In this document: positions 35,676-44,939 of the stretch, in pieces
Position numbering within the stretch: position 1 is the first letter of the stretch
Layout: each line of letters opens with the position of its first letter
Assembly (NCBI GenBank): GCA_964521255.1
Contig: CAZFRM010000019.1
Location: forward strand, 20,100-84,099
Reading direction: 5' to 3'
Origin: ZC4RG29 sp964521255
GTDB taxonomy: Bacteria > Bacteroidota > Bacteroidia > Cytophagales > Cyclobacteriaceae
Length of the DNA: 64,000 bases
Translations under genes and position numbers: made by a program
Notes under the pieces: model-generated
Databases searched by the model: none
What the model was told of the DNA's origin: nothing
The model's input: the letters and a program-made list of their open reading frames with translations, nothing else

Positions 35676-36578
35676 TTAAACTTTATTTTGTTGAAGAACC
35701 GGAACGAGCACATGTAGAGACGATGGTTGAAGTTGAATATGGAAGTTTGCACTAAATCCACACGGTTCTCCATCCACATGATATTCCACCGGTTCCTTCA
35801 ATTGTATTTCCAGGGAATCCGTTTCTACTACTTCACAAAATGTTGATTGATCAATTTTTCCATTAAAGAATGCATAGATGAAATCCAGCCGGTAAGGAGG
35901 AATTTTATTGAGGATGCTAACATCCAGTTTTTGATCACAAACAGAAGCGTGTGGCGCTATACGTGCATTGTTGCCGTACTGTGATGAATTGGCAATGGCA
36001 ATGATGAATGCCTTTTTGTGAAATTCCTTTCCCTTTGAAATCAGGGTTGCTTCAAATTCATTGAACTTCAAATATTCTTCCACGGCAAGTTTTGTGTAAC
36101 CCGCTAAGCCACGCTTGCCACCTTTACCAAAATGATTAGCAATATGCCCGTCAAATCCGATGCCCGAAACGTTTAGAGAAAGTTTATTGTTTACGGTAAA
36201 AGTATCCATTTGCAATAGCGCACTTGTAAATAGAAATTCCGTTGCTTTAAGGATGTTCATAGGAATACCCAGGTGCCTTGCCAGTCCGTTACCTGAGCCC
36301 TTTGGAATTATTCCCATCGGTATCTTTGTGTTTATCATTCCCCGGGCTACTTCATTTACTGTACCGTCACCACCCACTGCGATGATACTGTCATAGCCTT
36401 CCGTTACACCTTGCTGAGCAAGAGTTGTAGCATGCCCAGGTCCTTGTGTAAATTCCATCGTGTATTCTGCATCTTGCCGGGTGCAAACATCAAGCATGCG
36501 TCCTTCCATTTGGGACTGAAATCCTTTGCCGGAATATTTGTTGATAATGAAAAGTATCTTTTTGTTTTTACCGTTCAC
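35676..36578 (-). CDS. Diacylglycerol/lipid kinase family protein (YegS/BmrU-like)
   Basis: A 300-residue lipid kinase. The nucleotide-binding motif is IAVGGDGTVNEVARGM at about 68-83, followed by the glycine-rich GIIPKGSGNGLARHLGIP. C-terminal features include YHVDGEPCG, typical of YegS-type kinases that phosphorylate lipids such as diacylglycerol, sphingosine or undecaprenol. Cytosolic with peripheral membrane contact. Single gene with no clear operon. Confidence 0.9.
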   Translation of the reverse strand: MNGKNKKILFIINKYSGKGFQSQMEGRMLDVCTRQDAEYTMEFTQGPGHATTLAQQGVTEGYDSIIAVGGDGTVNEVARGMINTKIPMGIIPKGSGNGLARHLGIPMNILKATEFLFTSALLQMDTFTVNNKLSLNVSGIGFDGHIANHFGKGGKRGLAGYTKLAVEEYLKFNEFEATLISKGKEFHKKAFIIAIANSSQYGNNARIAPHASVCDQKLDVSILNKIPPYRLDFIYAFFNGKIDQSTFCEVVETDSLEIQLKEPVEYHVDGEPCGFSANFHIQLQPSSLHVLVPVLQQNKV

Positions 36579-36758
36579 AGATTATCAAATTGATCAGCAA
36601 GTTAAGCTTACTTAGGAATGGTAGAAAGATGGAATGTTTGAATATTTTAGAAATGAGCGAATGAAAAACAGTCGTTCGAAAGGACTCCGGACTCTTACGG
36701 AGAATAGTTGAGTAAGAATCTATTAAGTCTTGAGACACCACCTCGTACCTCGTACTTT

Positions 36759-36998
36759 TTACTCCGCAAGTTTCTCCTGAATGTATTTAACGGCCTCACC
36801 GAAGGTTTGCATTTTCTCTGCATCGTCATCGGGAATACGAATGTCAAAGGCTTGCTCAAACTCCATTACGATCTCCGCGTAGTCTAACGAGTCAATGCCA
36901 AGATCTTTAACAAAATTTGCGTCCGGGGTGAGTTCTGATTCTGCGATGCCGAGTTTGTCAACTAAAATCTGAGCGACTTTCTTGGGGACGTCTTGCAT
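36759..36998 (-). CDS. acpP: Acyl carrier protein
   Basis: A carrier for growing fatty-acyl chains. I use the ATG at 36998 (MQDVPKKVAQIL, 79 residues), the normal ACP size; the ORF can extend 7 codons further. The phosphopantetheine serine is in FVKDLGIDSLDYAEIVMEFE. The usual bacterial DSL motif is present. It is unlinked to other fatty-acid genes here, and its sequence is a little divergent from housekeeping AcpP (DYAE for DTVE), so it could serve a specialised pathway. Confidence 0.88.
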   Translation of the reverse strand: MQDVPKKVAQILVDKLGIAESELTPDANFVKDLGIDSLDYAEIVMEFEQAFDIRIPDDDAEKMQTFGEAVKYIQEKLAE

Positions 36999-37019
36999 AA
37001 GGGGTGAATAGTTTGGCAA

Positions 37020-37614
37020 ATGTATTAAATGGTTTTAAGCTGTCCAAACGGTATCCTTTCACTACCAGGGACGATTTCACGCAAAGGGCGCTAAGATTTT
37101 CGCAAAGGGCGCAAAAGCATTGCTGACTTTTCTTTGCGTTCATTGCGTACTAACTTAGCGTGAAACAAGCGTCCTGCTCCGATTTTATTTCACGCAGAGC
37201 CCGCTAAGATTTTTCACAAAGCGCGCGAAAGCAGTACTGATCTTATTATTTCTTTGCGAGCATTGCGCATTAACTTTGCGTTCTTAGCGTGAAAGAAGCG
37301 TGCTTTAAAACGACAAGCGTCCTGCTCCGATTTTTTTTCACGCAAAGGCCGAAAGTCATTCTGCTCTTAACTCTTTGCGTTTTCTTAGCGTGTTATCTTC
37401 GCGGACTTCGCGTGAACAATGAGCCATTCTTACGTTCGAAGACTTCATTCATAATGCCATCGCTGCCTTCTGACTCCCTGAAGCCTAAAGGCCGGCATAG
37501 GAGAACCACTGCGTGCAGGTCCCTTCAGTTAAAGGGCGTGGGTGGGCATTCATAGTAAGTACTGCCTTCAATAATCAAATCTGTGAACCTTTTCCCGACA
37601 ATTTTACACAACAC
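37020..37614. repeat. Gene-free region with repeated GCAAAG/CTTTGCG hairpin blocks
   Basis: Three imperfect copies (about 37065-37170, 37185-37315, 37325-37415) each start with TTTCACGCAAAGG or TTTCACGCAGAG and end with CTTTGCGTT/ACTTAGCGTGAAA, forming long stem-loops. The text CAAGCGTCCTGCTCCGATTTT also recurs. No coding sequence; short open frames here follow the repeat. The rest up to the kinase stop shows nothing I recognise. Confidence 0.65.
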
Positions 37615-38961
37615 TTAGAAGCGAAGGGAAAACATCGTTCCAGCCCCAACCGTCGATTTCACGCTGAGGGTACCCTGATGTTCCCGCATTATTTGCCGCG
37701 ACAAACTCAAGCCAATGCCTGAACCGGATTGTTTGGTGGTAAAGAAGGGTATAAATATTTTTTCCAACGCCTCTGGGTCTATACCGCTTCCATTGTCTTT
37801 AACAGAAATCACCGGGCGGGACTTTTCATTTACATAGGCTTTGAAAAGGATTTTCTTTTCCTCCTGTTCATCGAATGACTGAATAGCATTTTTTAGCAGG
37901 TTGATGAGTACTTGTTCAATCATCCCTTTATCCGCCATGATCGTGAGATCCTCAGGGTAGACTGAAATTTCCAAAAGGATATTATTTTCCGACAGTTCTC
38001 TTTTATGAAGCATGGATATCTCATGCAATAAAGACTGAACGTCGACGGAGGCTTTTCTTGGTTTGGGGATACTCGTCAGGCTTCTGAACTCACGCACAAA
38101 TTGAATAAGCCCTTCACTTCGCTTACTGATGGTTTGCAACGACAAGTGAACGTCTTCCAATTCCTCTTGCGATAATGACGTGCCTTCCTGGTCGAGGTGG
38201 TCCTTAAGTTCACTCTCGATAGTCCCCGCCAGCGATGATATCGGTGTCACCGAATTCATGATTTCATGTGTGAGAACTTTCACAAGGTTTTGCCAGGCTT
38301 CCATTTCTTTTTCTTCCAATTCACTCTGAATGTTTTGCAGGGAGATAAGTTTAACGTTCTCGCCTTTAAGGGTAAGTTCAATGGCATAGATGGAAAGTTG
38401 AATGATATCGTCCTGGAGTTTAAGACGGAAAAGTTCTCTTCCACCGGTTTTCAGCTTGCGAAATATTTCTACGAGCGCTTCATTTACTTCACGGAGGTCA
38501 CTTATGTTTTCGGCTTTCGTTGTCTTCAATAATTTTCGTGCTGCAGCATTAAAGATTTCAATGGTTCCATCTTCACGAAACGCTATGATACCAATGCCAA
38601 CATGCATGACAATGTTTCTGAAAAAAAGCGATTCAGAGTCACGCTCCCTCCTTGAATTTCGGAGCCTGGTCATTGCATCATTCAGCTTATGGTATAGCTT
38701 TCTTGCATTTGGATCATCGCTGTTTGCTTTAAATGCATTTGAAGGATCATCAAATCGAATAGAATCCAATAAGGTTGCAATGTTTTCATTGGAGCGATCC
38801 ATTAATTCCAGTAAATGTTTTACCTGGTAGATAATGGCGCCGAGAAGAATTAGGGCAATAAAAATTTCAAACTTTCCAAATAACGAATAGCCAAACCCCA
38901 GGATCGTTGCTGAAAGAAGAACGATCCTTGTGAAAATGGGTGACCGCCAGTTAAAGTCCAT
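37615..38961 (-). CDS. Sensor histidine kinase, NtrY-like
   Basis: About 448 residues from the ATG at 38961 (MDFNWRSPIFTRIVLL), which overlaps the end of the upstream regulator gene; earlier start codons would intrude far into it. It has two N-terminal membrane helices, then a PAS-like region (MHVGIGIIAFREDGTIEIFN), the phosphoacceptor KVLTHEIMNSVTPISSLAGT and an ATPase with VKDNGSGIDPEALEKIF and GSGIGLSLSRQIM. It pairs with the NtrC-type regulator just upstream. Confidence 0.92.
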   Translation of the reverse strand: MDFNWRSPIFTRIVLLSATILGFGYSLFGKFEIFIALILLGAIIYQVKHLLELMDRSNENIATLLDSIRFDDPSNAFKANSDDPNARKLYHKLNDAMTRLRNSRRERDSESLFFRNIVMHVGIGIIAFREDGTIEIFNAAARKLLKTTKAENISDLREVNEALVEIFRKLKTGGRELFRLKLQDDIIQLSIYAIELTLKGENVKLISLQNIQSELEEKEMEAWQNLVKVLTHEIMNSVTPISSLAGTIESELKDHLDQEGTSLSQEELEDVHLSLQTISKRSEGLIQFVREFRSLTSIPKPRKASVDVQSLLHEISMLHKRELSENNILLEISVYPEDLTIMADKGMIEQVLINLLKNAIQSFDEQEEKKILFKAYVNEKSRPVISVKDNGSGIDPEALEKIFIPFFTTKQSGSGIGLSLSRQIMREHQGTLSVKSTVGAGTMFSLRF

Positions 38962-40321
38962 ATTTTTCCATTCTGCGGTAGAGGGAAGCGCGCGTAAGGC
39001 CAAGCTCATCTGCAGCTTTGGAAATATTTCCATTGTGAAGCTGAAGTGCCCTAGCAATCGCTGCGCGTTCTACGTCATCAAGGTTTAGGGTGTCTTTTGG
39101 AGTTGAATTAGATAATGACCGACTCAGTAGAAAATCACTTTCATGTAAAGTGTCGGAATCCGTCATGATCAAAGCCCGTTCGATGGAATGTTGAAGTTCA
39201 CGAATGTTGCCCGGCCATGCATATCGTTTAAGTTTATCTACTGCATCGCTGTCAATCTTTACTACACGCTTGTGATATTTCTTTGCATAATAATTCAGGT
39301 AGTGTTGAGCAAGCAAGGGTATATCTTCTACACGTTCACACAAAGGTGGAACTTGTACTTCAACCGTATTGATGCGATACAGAAGATCCTGTCTGAAGGT
39401 GCCTTCGTTTACCATTGCGTGAAGCGGCATGTTGGTAGCGCAGATCAATCGGATATCTACAGGAACAACCTGGTTGGAACCAACGCGTGTAACTTGTCGC
39501 GATTGCAATACGCTTAGCAGCTTGCTTTGCAGACCTAAGCTAAGATTACCGATTTCATCCAGGAAAAGAGTTCCCTTGTTTGCCAGTTCAAAGCGCCCGG
39601 GCCGGTCTTCACGTGCATCCGTAAACGCTCCTTTTTTATGACCGAAAAGTTCTGACTCAAATAAAGTCTCGGTAATAGCTCCCATATCAACCGACACAAA
39701 GCTGTTTTCATTTCTCAGGGAACGCTGATGAATCGCTCTTGCTATCAATTCTTTGCCCGTTCCGTTTTCTCCCAGAATCAAAACATTGGCATCTGTACGA
39801 GCTACCTTATCAATTAAGGCAAATACATTTTTTATGGCTGTGCTTTGTCCGATAATATCGCTGAAAGGTCTGCTGATCTGTTCCTCCAACATTTCCTTTG
39901 CCTTTTTAAGCTTATCCACTTCGTTATACGACTGCTTTAATTTAATAGCAGTACTGATAGTGGCTACGAGCTTTTCATTTTGCCAGGGCTTTAATATGAA
40001 GTCTGTAGCGCCTTGCTTCAATGCTCTTACCGCCATTTCAACGTCGCCAAATGCAGTGATCAGAATAACTACTGCTTGCGGATCGCGTTCAAGAATTTGT
40101 TCCAGCCAATAAAAGCCTTCCTTGCCGCTCGTTATATCTTTGCTGAAATTCATATCCAGCAGTATTACATCGTACGAGTCGTTGTTAAGAAGAAAAGGAA
40201 TCTTATTCGGATTCTTTTCCATTATGACATGGTGGCCTTGCTTTTTCAACAGCATCTTGGCTGCAAGCAGTACATCTTCATCGTCATCAATCATTAGAAT
40301 TTTGCCACCTTCAGTGCTCAC
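38951..40321 (-). CDS. Sigma-54-dependent response regulator (NtrC family)
   Basis: A 456-residue transcription activator. The receiver at about 5-125 has IDDDEDVL and the phospho-Asp in ILLDMNFSK. The AAA+ sigma-54 domain at about 150-380 has Walker A GENGTGKELIA and the sigma-54 contact loop GAFTDA (canonical GAFTGA, with Gly to Asp). A Fis-type helix-turn-helix lies at the C-terminus (AADELGLTRASLYRRMEKYG). It is co-transcribed with the kinase whose start overlaps its stop. The loop change is worth noting, since Gly at that position usually matters. Confidence 0.93.
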   Translation of the reverse strand: MSTEGGKILMIDDDEDVLLAAKMLLKKQGHHVIMEKNPNKIPFLLNNDSYDVILLDMNFSKDITSGKEGFYWLEQILERDPQAVVILITAFGDVEMAVRALKQGATDFILKPWQNEKLVATISTAIKLKQSYNEVDKLKKAKEMLEEQISRPFSDIIGQSTAIKNVFALIDKVARTDANVLILGENGTGKELIARAIHQRSLRNENSFVSVDMGAITETLFESELFGHKKGAFTDAREDRPGRFELANKGTLFLDEIGNLSLGLQSKLLSVLQSRQVTRVGSNQVVPVDIRLICATNMPLHAMVNEGTFRQDLLYRINTVEVQVPPLCERVEDIPLLAQHYLNYYAKKYHKRVVKIDSDAVDKLKRYAWPGNIRELQHSIERALIMTDSDTLHESDFLLSRSLSNSTPKDTLNLDDVERAAIARALQLHNGNISKAADELGLTRASLYRRMEKYGL

Positions 40322-40489
40322 AGGTATTTCTATTAAGTTTAAGTGAATGGTTAATACACGAAAATTTTATGCCAGTGCATAAAAGGCCGAAACTGACGTT
40401 TACTCAGTTCTTTCCTGTTCTATGGTGTACAAAGATGTTCAAAAGTGAACAGTTTTCAATCAGAATTCGCAGGAGTTTAAAGGAATATA

Positions 40490-41278
40490 TTAAGGATGGT
40501 ATTCAAAGATTTGAATCCTGTTTTCTTTTACTCCGATCAACCGTTCATCTGTAACCAGAACGGAATGGTAAGGGCCCTTAATCGCTTCCTCCCTTGCTTC
40601 CATAGTGAAGAGATCAGTGAAGTAGATCTTTCCATTATTGAAATAGTAAAGTTCCTGTCCCAGGAAATGAAATGAAGTAATGTCAGCCACCTTTATCGTT
40701 TTAAGTTTAAGACCAATGCTATTGTAAATCGAAATCCCTGACTGTTTATCAAGTAAGAATACGAAGTTTTGATATTCGCGGATCGAAAGAAATTGAGGTG
40801 GATTAGTTGAGGAAGAATCGATCTTAAATTCAGTGAGTATTTTGCTTTGCCTCGTATCAACTTTTTTAATGCTCCAGTCAGCTGCATCAAGAATCAAAAT
40901 ATTGTAATCTCCGGAGGAACATACCAGCCAGGGTTCGATAGCGAGAGAATTATCAATAGAGGTCTCACTTACTTTTGTTAATGAAGGTGTAAGAATTGTG
41001 TATTCCTGATGTTGTCTGTTAAACGTTAACAAGCGAACACCATTACCGGTGTCAAAGGAAGTGAGAGGAGTAGTGGAAACTTCTCCGATTTGTTTCCCAT
41101 TCTTATCAAATTTTAAAAGGGTTGACGAAGTAAGTACATAGATATCTCCTGCGCGGTCAATAGCGACTTGTTCAATCCCTTTTATATCTACACTCTTTAC
41201 CAGATTGTCTTGTGCGAACAAAGTACCTGTTAGCATAAATATAATTGCAATGAAGAATATTCTCATAGACGTTAACAT
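40490..41278 (-). CDS. Exported protein of unknown function, propeller-like repeats
   Basis: A 262-residue protein with a signal peptide at about 1-22 (MRIFFIAIIFMLTGTLFAQ if the second Met is used). It is rich in beta strands of the VDIKGIEQVAIDRAGDIYVL kind, which suggests a NHL-like or quinoprotein-like propeller. No catalytic motif. A stand-alone gene between the NtrC-type pair and lpxH. Confidence 0.65.
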   Translation of the reverse strand: MLTSMRIFFIAIIFMLTGTLFAQDNLVKSVDIKGIEQVAIDRAGDIYVLTSSTLLKFDKNGKQIGEVSTTPLTSFDTGNGVRLLTFNRQHQEYTILTPSLTKVSETSIDNSLAIEPWLVCSSGDYNILILDAADWSIKKVDTRQSKILTEFKIDSSSTNPPQFLSIREYQNFVFLLDKQSGISIYNSIGLKLKTIKVADITSFHFLGQELYYFNNGKIYFTDLFTMEAREEAIKGPYHSVLVTDERLIGVKENRIQIFEYHP

Positions 41279-41418
41279 GTGTTACAACCCCGCCATCGCT
41301 ATGGCCGGCGTCCTCTTTGTTAAGGGGGATTTTGTGCGGGAGTGTGGTGTGATGGTGTGTGGTATCTTCCTCTCTAAATAATCAGGAATTGGTACATTGA
41401 TAATTGACAATCAGTACA

Positions 41419-42192
41419 TCATCCCTCAAACTTTTTTAGCGCAACATTTTTTCCATCATACACAGCATAAGTATCGTAGTGTACCCATTCTCCCAGATTA
41501 ATGTATAGGCTATGCTCATTAACTTTTAATTCAAGGGGCAGGTGACGATGGCCAAAAATATAGAAGTCGTGATGTTCATTTTTCTCGCGCTCTTTACAAT
41601 AGGTTAAAAGAAACTCCCGGTCTTCACCCATAAACTTTTCTTCTTTTTTTTCATTGCTGATGCGACTCTTACGCGACCAGTAATTAGCAATGGCCATACC
41701 AAGATTAGGATGAATGCGGGCAAATAGCCATTGACAGATATCGCTATTAAAAAATCTTTTAATGAATTTATAGGTCCTATCGCCTGGTCCCAATCCATCG
41801 CCATGTCCGATCAGCAATCTTTGGCTGCCAACCTTTAACAATTGAGGTTCACGATAGACAGGAATGCCGAGTTCTTTTGGAAAATAATCAAACATCCACA
41901 TATCATGATTACCTGTGAAGAAGATGATGGGTATGCCTTCATCTCTTAACTCTGCCAGCTTACCTTGTAAACGGATAAAGCCTTTTGGAATTACATATTT
42001 ATACTCAAACCAAAAGTCGAAAATGTCTCCCATGATGTAAATGGAATGGGCATCATGTCGGATGGAGTTTAACCAGGCGACAATTCTTCGTTCACGACTT
42101 AGACTCGACTCATAATTTGGAACTCCCAAATGAAAATCAGAAGCGAAATAAATCTTCTTACCTTCTGGGAGTTGTTGAACGGATGCAAGCAT
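41419..42192 (-). CDS. lpxH: UDP-2,3-diacylglucosamine diphosphatase
   Basis: Hydrolyses UDP-diacylglucosamine to lipid X in lipid A synthesis, at the inner membrane face. A 257-residue calcineurin-like enzyme with all metal motifs in order: SDFHLG (about 18), MGDIFDFWFEYK (about 54), GNHDMWMFDY (about 97), GHGDGLGPGD (about 130) and FGHRHLPLE (about 222). With kdsB it shows the cell makes LPS. Confidence 0.92.
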   Translation of the reverse strand: MLASVQQLPEGKKIYFASDFHLGVPNYESSLSRERRIVAWLNSIRHDAHSIYIMGDIFDFWFEYKYVIPKGFIRLQGKLAELRDEGIPIIFFTGNHDMWMFDYFPKELGIPVYREPQLLKVGSQRLLIGHGDGLGPGDRTYKFIKRFFNSDICQWLFARIHPNLGMAIANYWSRKSRISNEKKEEKFMGEDREFLLTYCKEREKNEHHDFYIFGHRHLPLELKVNEHSLYINLGEWVHYDTYAVYDGKNVALKKFEG

Positions 42193-42332
42193 TGTAACGC
42201 AATGATAATAAACTAAAAGCTTAAAGTGTAAAGCGAAAAGCTTAAAGTTAGCGGACTACATTATTCAAGCATTCTCCGAAGGAGTCCGGTCTCTTTTGGA
42301 TAATCTTTCGATATTCAATTATTCATTAAACA

Positions 42333-42364
42333 AAACGAGTCGGACAATTCTGCCCGACTCGTTT
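42333..42364 (-). terminator. Rho-independent terminator after ftsH
   Basis: AAACGAGTCGG / CCGACTCGTTT stem, 24 bases past the ftsH stop in the minus direction, followed on that strand by TTTGTTTAAT. Confidence 0.8.
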
Positions 42365-42388
42365 GCTTTAAGTTTTTAAATAACCTGA

Positions 42389-44431
42389 TCAGCTCGTTTT
42401 GGATGGATCTGATTCGGCAACAGGTTCTTTTGCTTCTTCTTCTTTTTTAGGTTCCTCTTTAGGTTCATCCTTTTCATTCTGACCATTTGTAAATTTCTGG
42501 TAGGTAGTCGGATGTTCAAAAGGACGTTTCCCAATGAGTCTCTCCAGGTCTGCCTGGAAGATGATTTCTTTCTCCAGCAATTCTTTGGCAATCGTATCCA
42601 GGTGTTGCCTGTGCTTGGTTAACAATTTCTTTGTGCGTTCATAAGCAGCATCAATAATTCCTTTTGCTTCTCTATCAATTTTCTCGGCTGTTGCGTCTGA
42701 GTAAGGTTTTTGAAAAGCATAGTCCGATGCTTTTGAATCGTAAAATGACATATTACCAATTTCTTTATTCATACCATAAATTGTCACCATACTGTATGCC
42801 ATCTTGGTAATACGTTCAAGATCACTGAGCGCGCCGGTGGATATTTTTCCAAATACAAGTTCCTCTGCTGCTCTTCCGCCAAAGGCCATGCACATAGTGT
42901 CATCCATTTGTTCAGTCTGATATAAGAATTGTTCCTTTGGCAAGTATTGCGCATAGCCTAATGCTGCTACACCACGCGGAACGATGCTTACTTTTACTAA
43001 TGGATCAGCATGCTCCAGGAACCATCCGGCTACAGCATGACCCGCTTCATGGTAAGCAACAATCTTCTTTTCTTCCGGTGAAATGATTTTGGTTTTCTTT
43101 TCAAGTCCACCGATCACACGATCAATGGCATCCTGAAAGTCAGGCATGTCTACTGCTTTCTTATCTTTTCTTGCTGCAATCAAAGCAGCTTCGTTACACA
43201 CGTTCGCTATTTCTGCACCGGCAAATCCTGGTGTTTGAGCAGCGAGCTTTCTCGCATCAAGATCCGGATCGAGCTTGAGTGGTTTCAGGTGAACTTTAAA
43301 TATTGCTTCACGTCCAACAATATCGGGTTTGTCGATACTGATTTGCCTATCGAAACGGCCTGGGCGGAGTAACGCTGAATCCAAAACATCAGGACGGTTT
43401 GTAGCCGCGAGAATAATTACTCCTGAATCCGTGGCAAATCCATCCATCTCTACAAGAAGAGAGTTTAATGTGTTCTCACGTTCATCATTTGCACCTGGCA
43501 ATTGACCCCGGCCGCGGGAACGACCTATTGCATCTATTTCATCAATGAAGACAATGCAGGGTGCTTTTTCTTTTGCTTGCTTAAACAGATCTCTTACACG
43601 TGCCGCGCCAACACCTACAAACATTTCAACAAAGTCAGAACCTGATAATGAAAAGAAAGGCACCGCGGCTTCACCTGCTACTGCTTTTGCCAATAAAGTT
43701 TTACCAGTACCCGGAGGGCCTACTAATAAAGCGCCTTTAGGAATTTTTCCACCAAGCTTTGTAAATTTTGAAGGCGTTTTAAGGAATTCAACAATTTCAC
43801 GAACTTCTTCCTTTGCTTCATCTAAACCCGCTACGTCAGCGAATGTGATTTTTACTTTGTTCTCTGCATCAAAGAGCGCTGCCTTGGATTTTCCAATATT
43901 GAATATCTGACCACCAGGTCCGCCACCACCCGTCATTCTCCGCATGAGCATCCAAAAACCGAAAAGCAACAGGAAGAGAAATCCCCATTGCGCTAATACA
44001 CCGAGATAGTTTTCACGGGTAGTGGTTTCGTATTCAATGTTGCTTGTAGCATTTGGGTTTTTGTTCCGCAGTTCCTCAAACTGGGCGTCGAACCGGTCAG
44101 CGGAAACTATTTTAACCTTGAAATGAGGGCCTTTAGGGCTTACCCCAAGTGGTGTTTCTTCAAGATCCTGCTTGTACTTTGCGTTTTGCAGAGCTTCTTG
44201 CTTCAGCGTTATTTCAGCTATATCCTGATTCTTGATGAGCATAACCTTTTTCACGTCACTGCTCTTTACCATCTGCACGAATTCATCGTAACTTTTTTCA
44301 GGCAGGTCTGAGAAATTATTCAGGTAGAAAACTCCGAAAATAACAGCTATCGAGATCATGATTACCCAGATCTGATAGTTGCCTTTTGGAGCTTTATTAG
44401 GTATAAGCGGTTTATCTTTCTTGTCGGCCAT
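42389..44431 (-). CDS. ftsH: ATP-dependent zinc metalloprotease FtsH
   Basis: A membrane AAA+ protease for misfolded and regulatory proteins, 680 residues. Two N-terminal membrane helices (about 23-42 and 145-165) flank a periplasmic domain. The ATPase has Walker A GPPGTGKTLLAKAVAGEA, Walker B CIVFIDEIDAIG and SRH ATNRPDVLDSALLRPGRFD. The zinc site is HEAGHAVAGWF. The C-terminal 50 residues are very rich in Glu and Lys. It follows rsfS on the same strand after 51 bases, a conserved arrangement in Bacteroidota. Confidence 0.97.
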   Translation of the reverse strand: MADKKDKPLIPNKAPKGNYQIWVIMISIAVIFGVFYLNNFSDLPEKSYDEFVQMVKSSDVKKVMLIKNQDIAEITLKQEALQNAKYKQDLEETPLGVSPKGPHFKVKIVSADRFDAQFEELRNKNPNATSNIEYETTTRENYLGVLAQWGFLFLLLFGFWMLMRRMTGGGGPGGQIFNIGKSKAALFDAENKVKITFADVAGLDEAKEEVREIVEFLKTPSKFTKLGGKIPKGALLVGPPGTGKTLLAKAVAGEAAVPFFSLSGSDFVEMFVGVGAARVRDLFKQAKEKAPCIVFIDEIDAIGRSRGRGQLPGANDERENTLNSLLVEMDGFATDSGVIILAATNRPDVLDSALLRPGRFDRQISIDKPDIVGREAIFKVHLKPLKLDPDLDARKLAAQTPGFAGAEIANVCNEAALIAARKDKKAVDMPDFQDAIDRVIGGLEKKTKIISPEEKKIVAYHEAGHAVAGWFLEHADPLVKVSIVPRGVAALGYAQYLPKEQFLYQTEQMDDTMCMAFGGRAAEELVFGKISTGALSDLERITKMAYSMVTIYGMNKEIGNMSFYDSKASDYAFQKPYSDATAEKIDREAKGIIDAAYERTKKLLTKHRQHLDTIAKELLEKEIIFQADLERLIGKRPFEHPTTYQKFTNGQNEKDEPKEEPKKEEEAKEPVAESDPSKTS

Positions 44432-44482
44432 TTCGATTAATAATCATTTAAATAAATAATATTCACACCATTTAACATCATT

Positions 44483-44866
44483 TTAGCTCTTACCGTTCGG
44501 GTCGATCTCTGTAATACGGGCATCACCCCAGAGTCGTTCAAGAGCATAAAATTCCCTTCGATCCTTTCTAAAGATGTGTGCTACAACATTGGTATAGTCG
44601 AGCAACATCCATTCTTTATTGTTTTTGCCTTCAATGTGCCATGGATTTTCATTCATGGCTTTGTAGACTTCCTCGTCAACAGAATCAGCAATCGCATCGA
44701 TTTGCTTATCTGAATTTCCTGAACAGATTACAAAGAAGTCGGCTATTGCATTGTTTAATTTTCTAAGATCAAGAACAATAATATCGGCGGCCTTCTTTTC
44801 CTGCATTCCCTTCACTATCGCACTACTAAGTATTTCGGAATTGGCAGCCCTTTTTTTCTTCGTCAT
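44483..44866 (-). CDS. rsfS: Ribosome silencing factor RsfS
   Basis: Binds ribosomal protein L14 and blocks subunit joining under starvation. 127 residues, as normal, with DIIVLDLRKLNNAIADFFVI, CSGNSDKQIDAIADSV and WMLLDYTNVVAHIFRKDRRE, all family hallmarks. Divergent from birA and upstream of ftsH in the same direction. Confidence 0.94.
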   Translation of the reverse strand: MTKKKRAANSEILSSAIVKGMQEKKAADIIVLDLRKLNNAIADFFVICSGNSDKQIDAIADSVDEEVYKAMNENPWHIEGKNNKEWMLLDYTNVVAHIFRKDRREFYALERLWGDARITEIDPNGKS

Positions 44867-44939
44867 TTAAGGTATTTTCGATTTTATTTGAATTGCAGCT
44901 TTTTTGTAAGTCAAATAGGTACAAAACTAGTTAAAAACA

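Noticed and set aside
37065..37415. Possible CRISPR array or tandem repeat next to acpP
   Set aside because: The blocks are imperfect, internally palindromic, and unequal in length, with no constant repeat plus unique spacer pattern.
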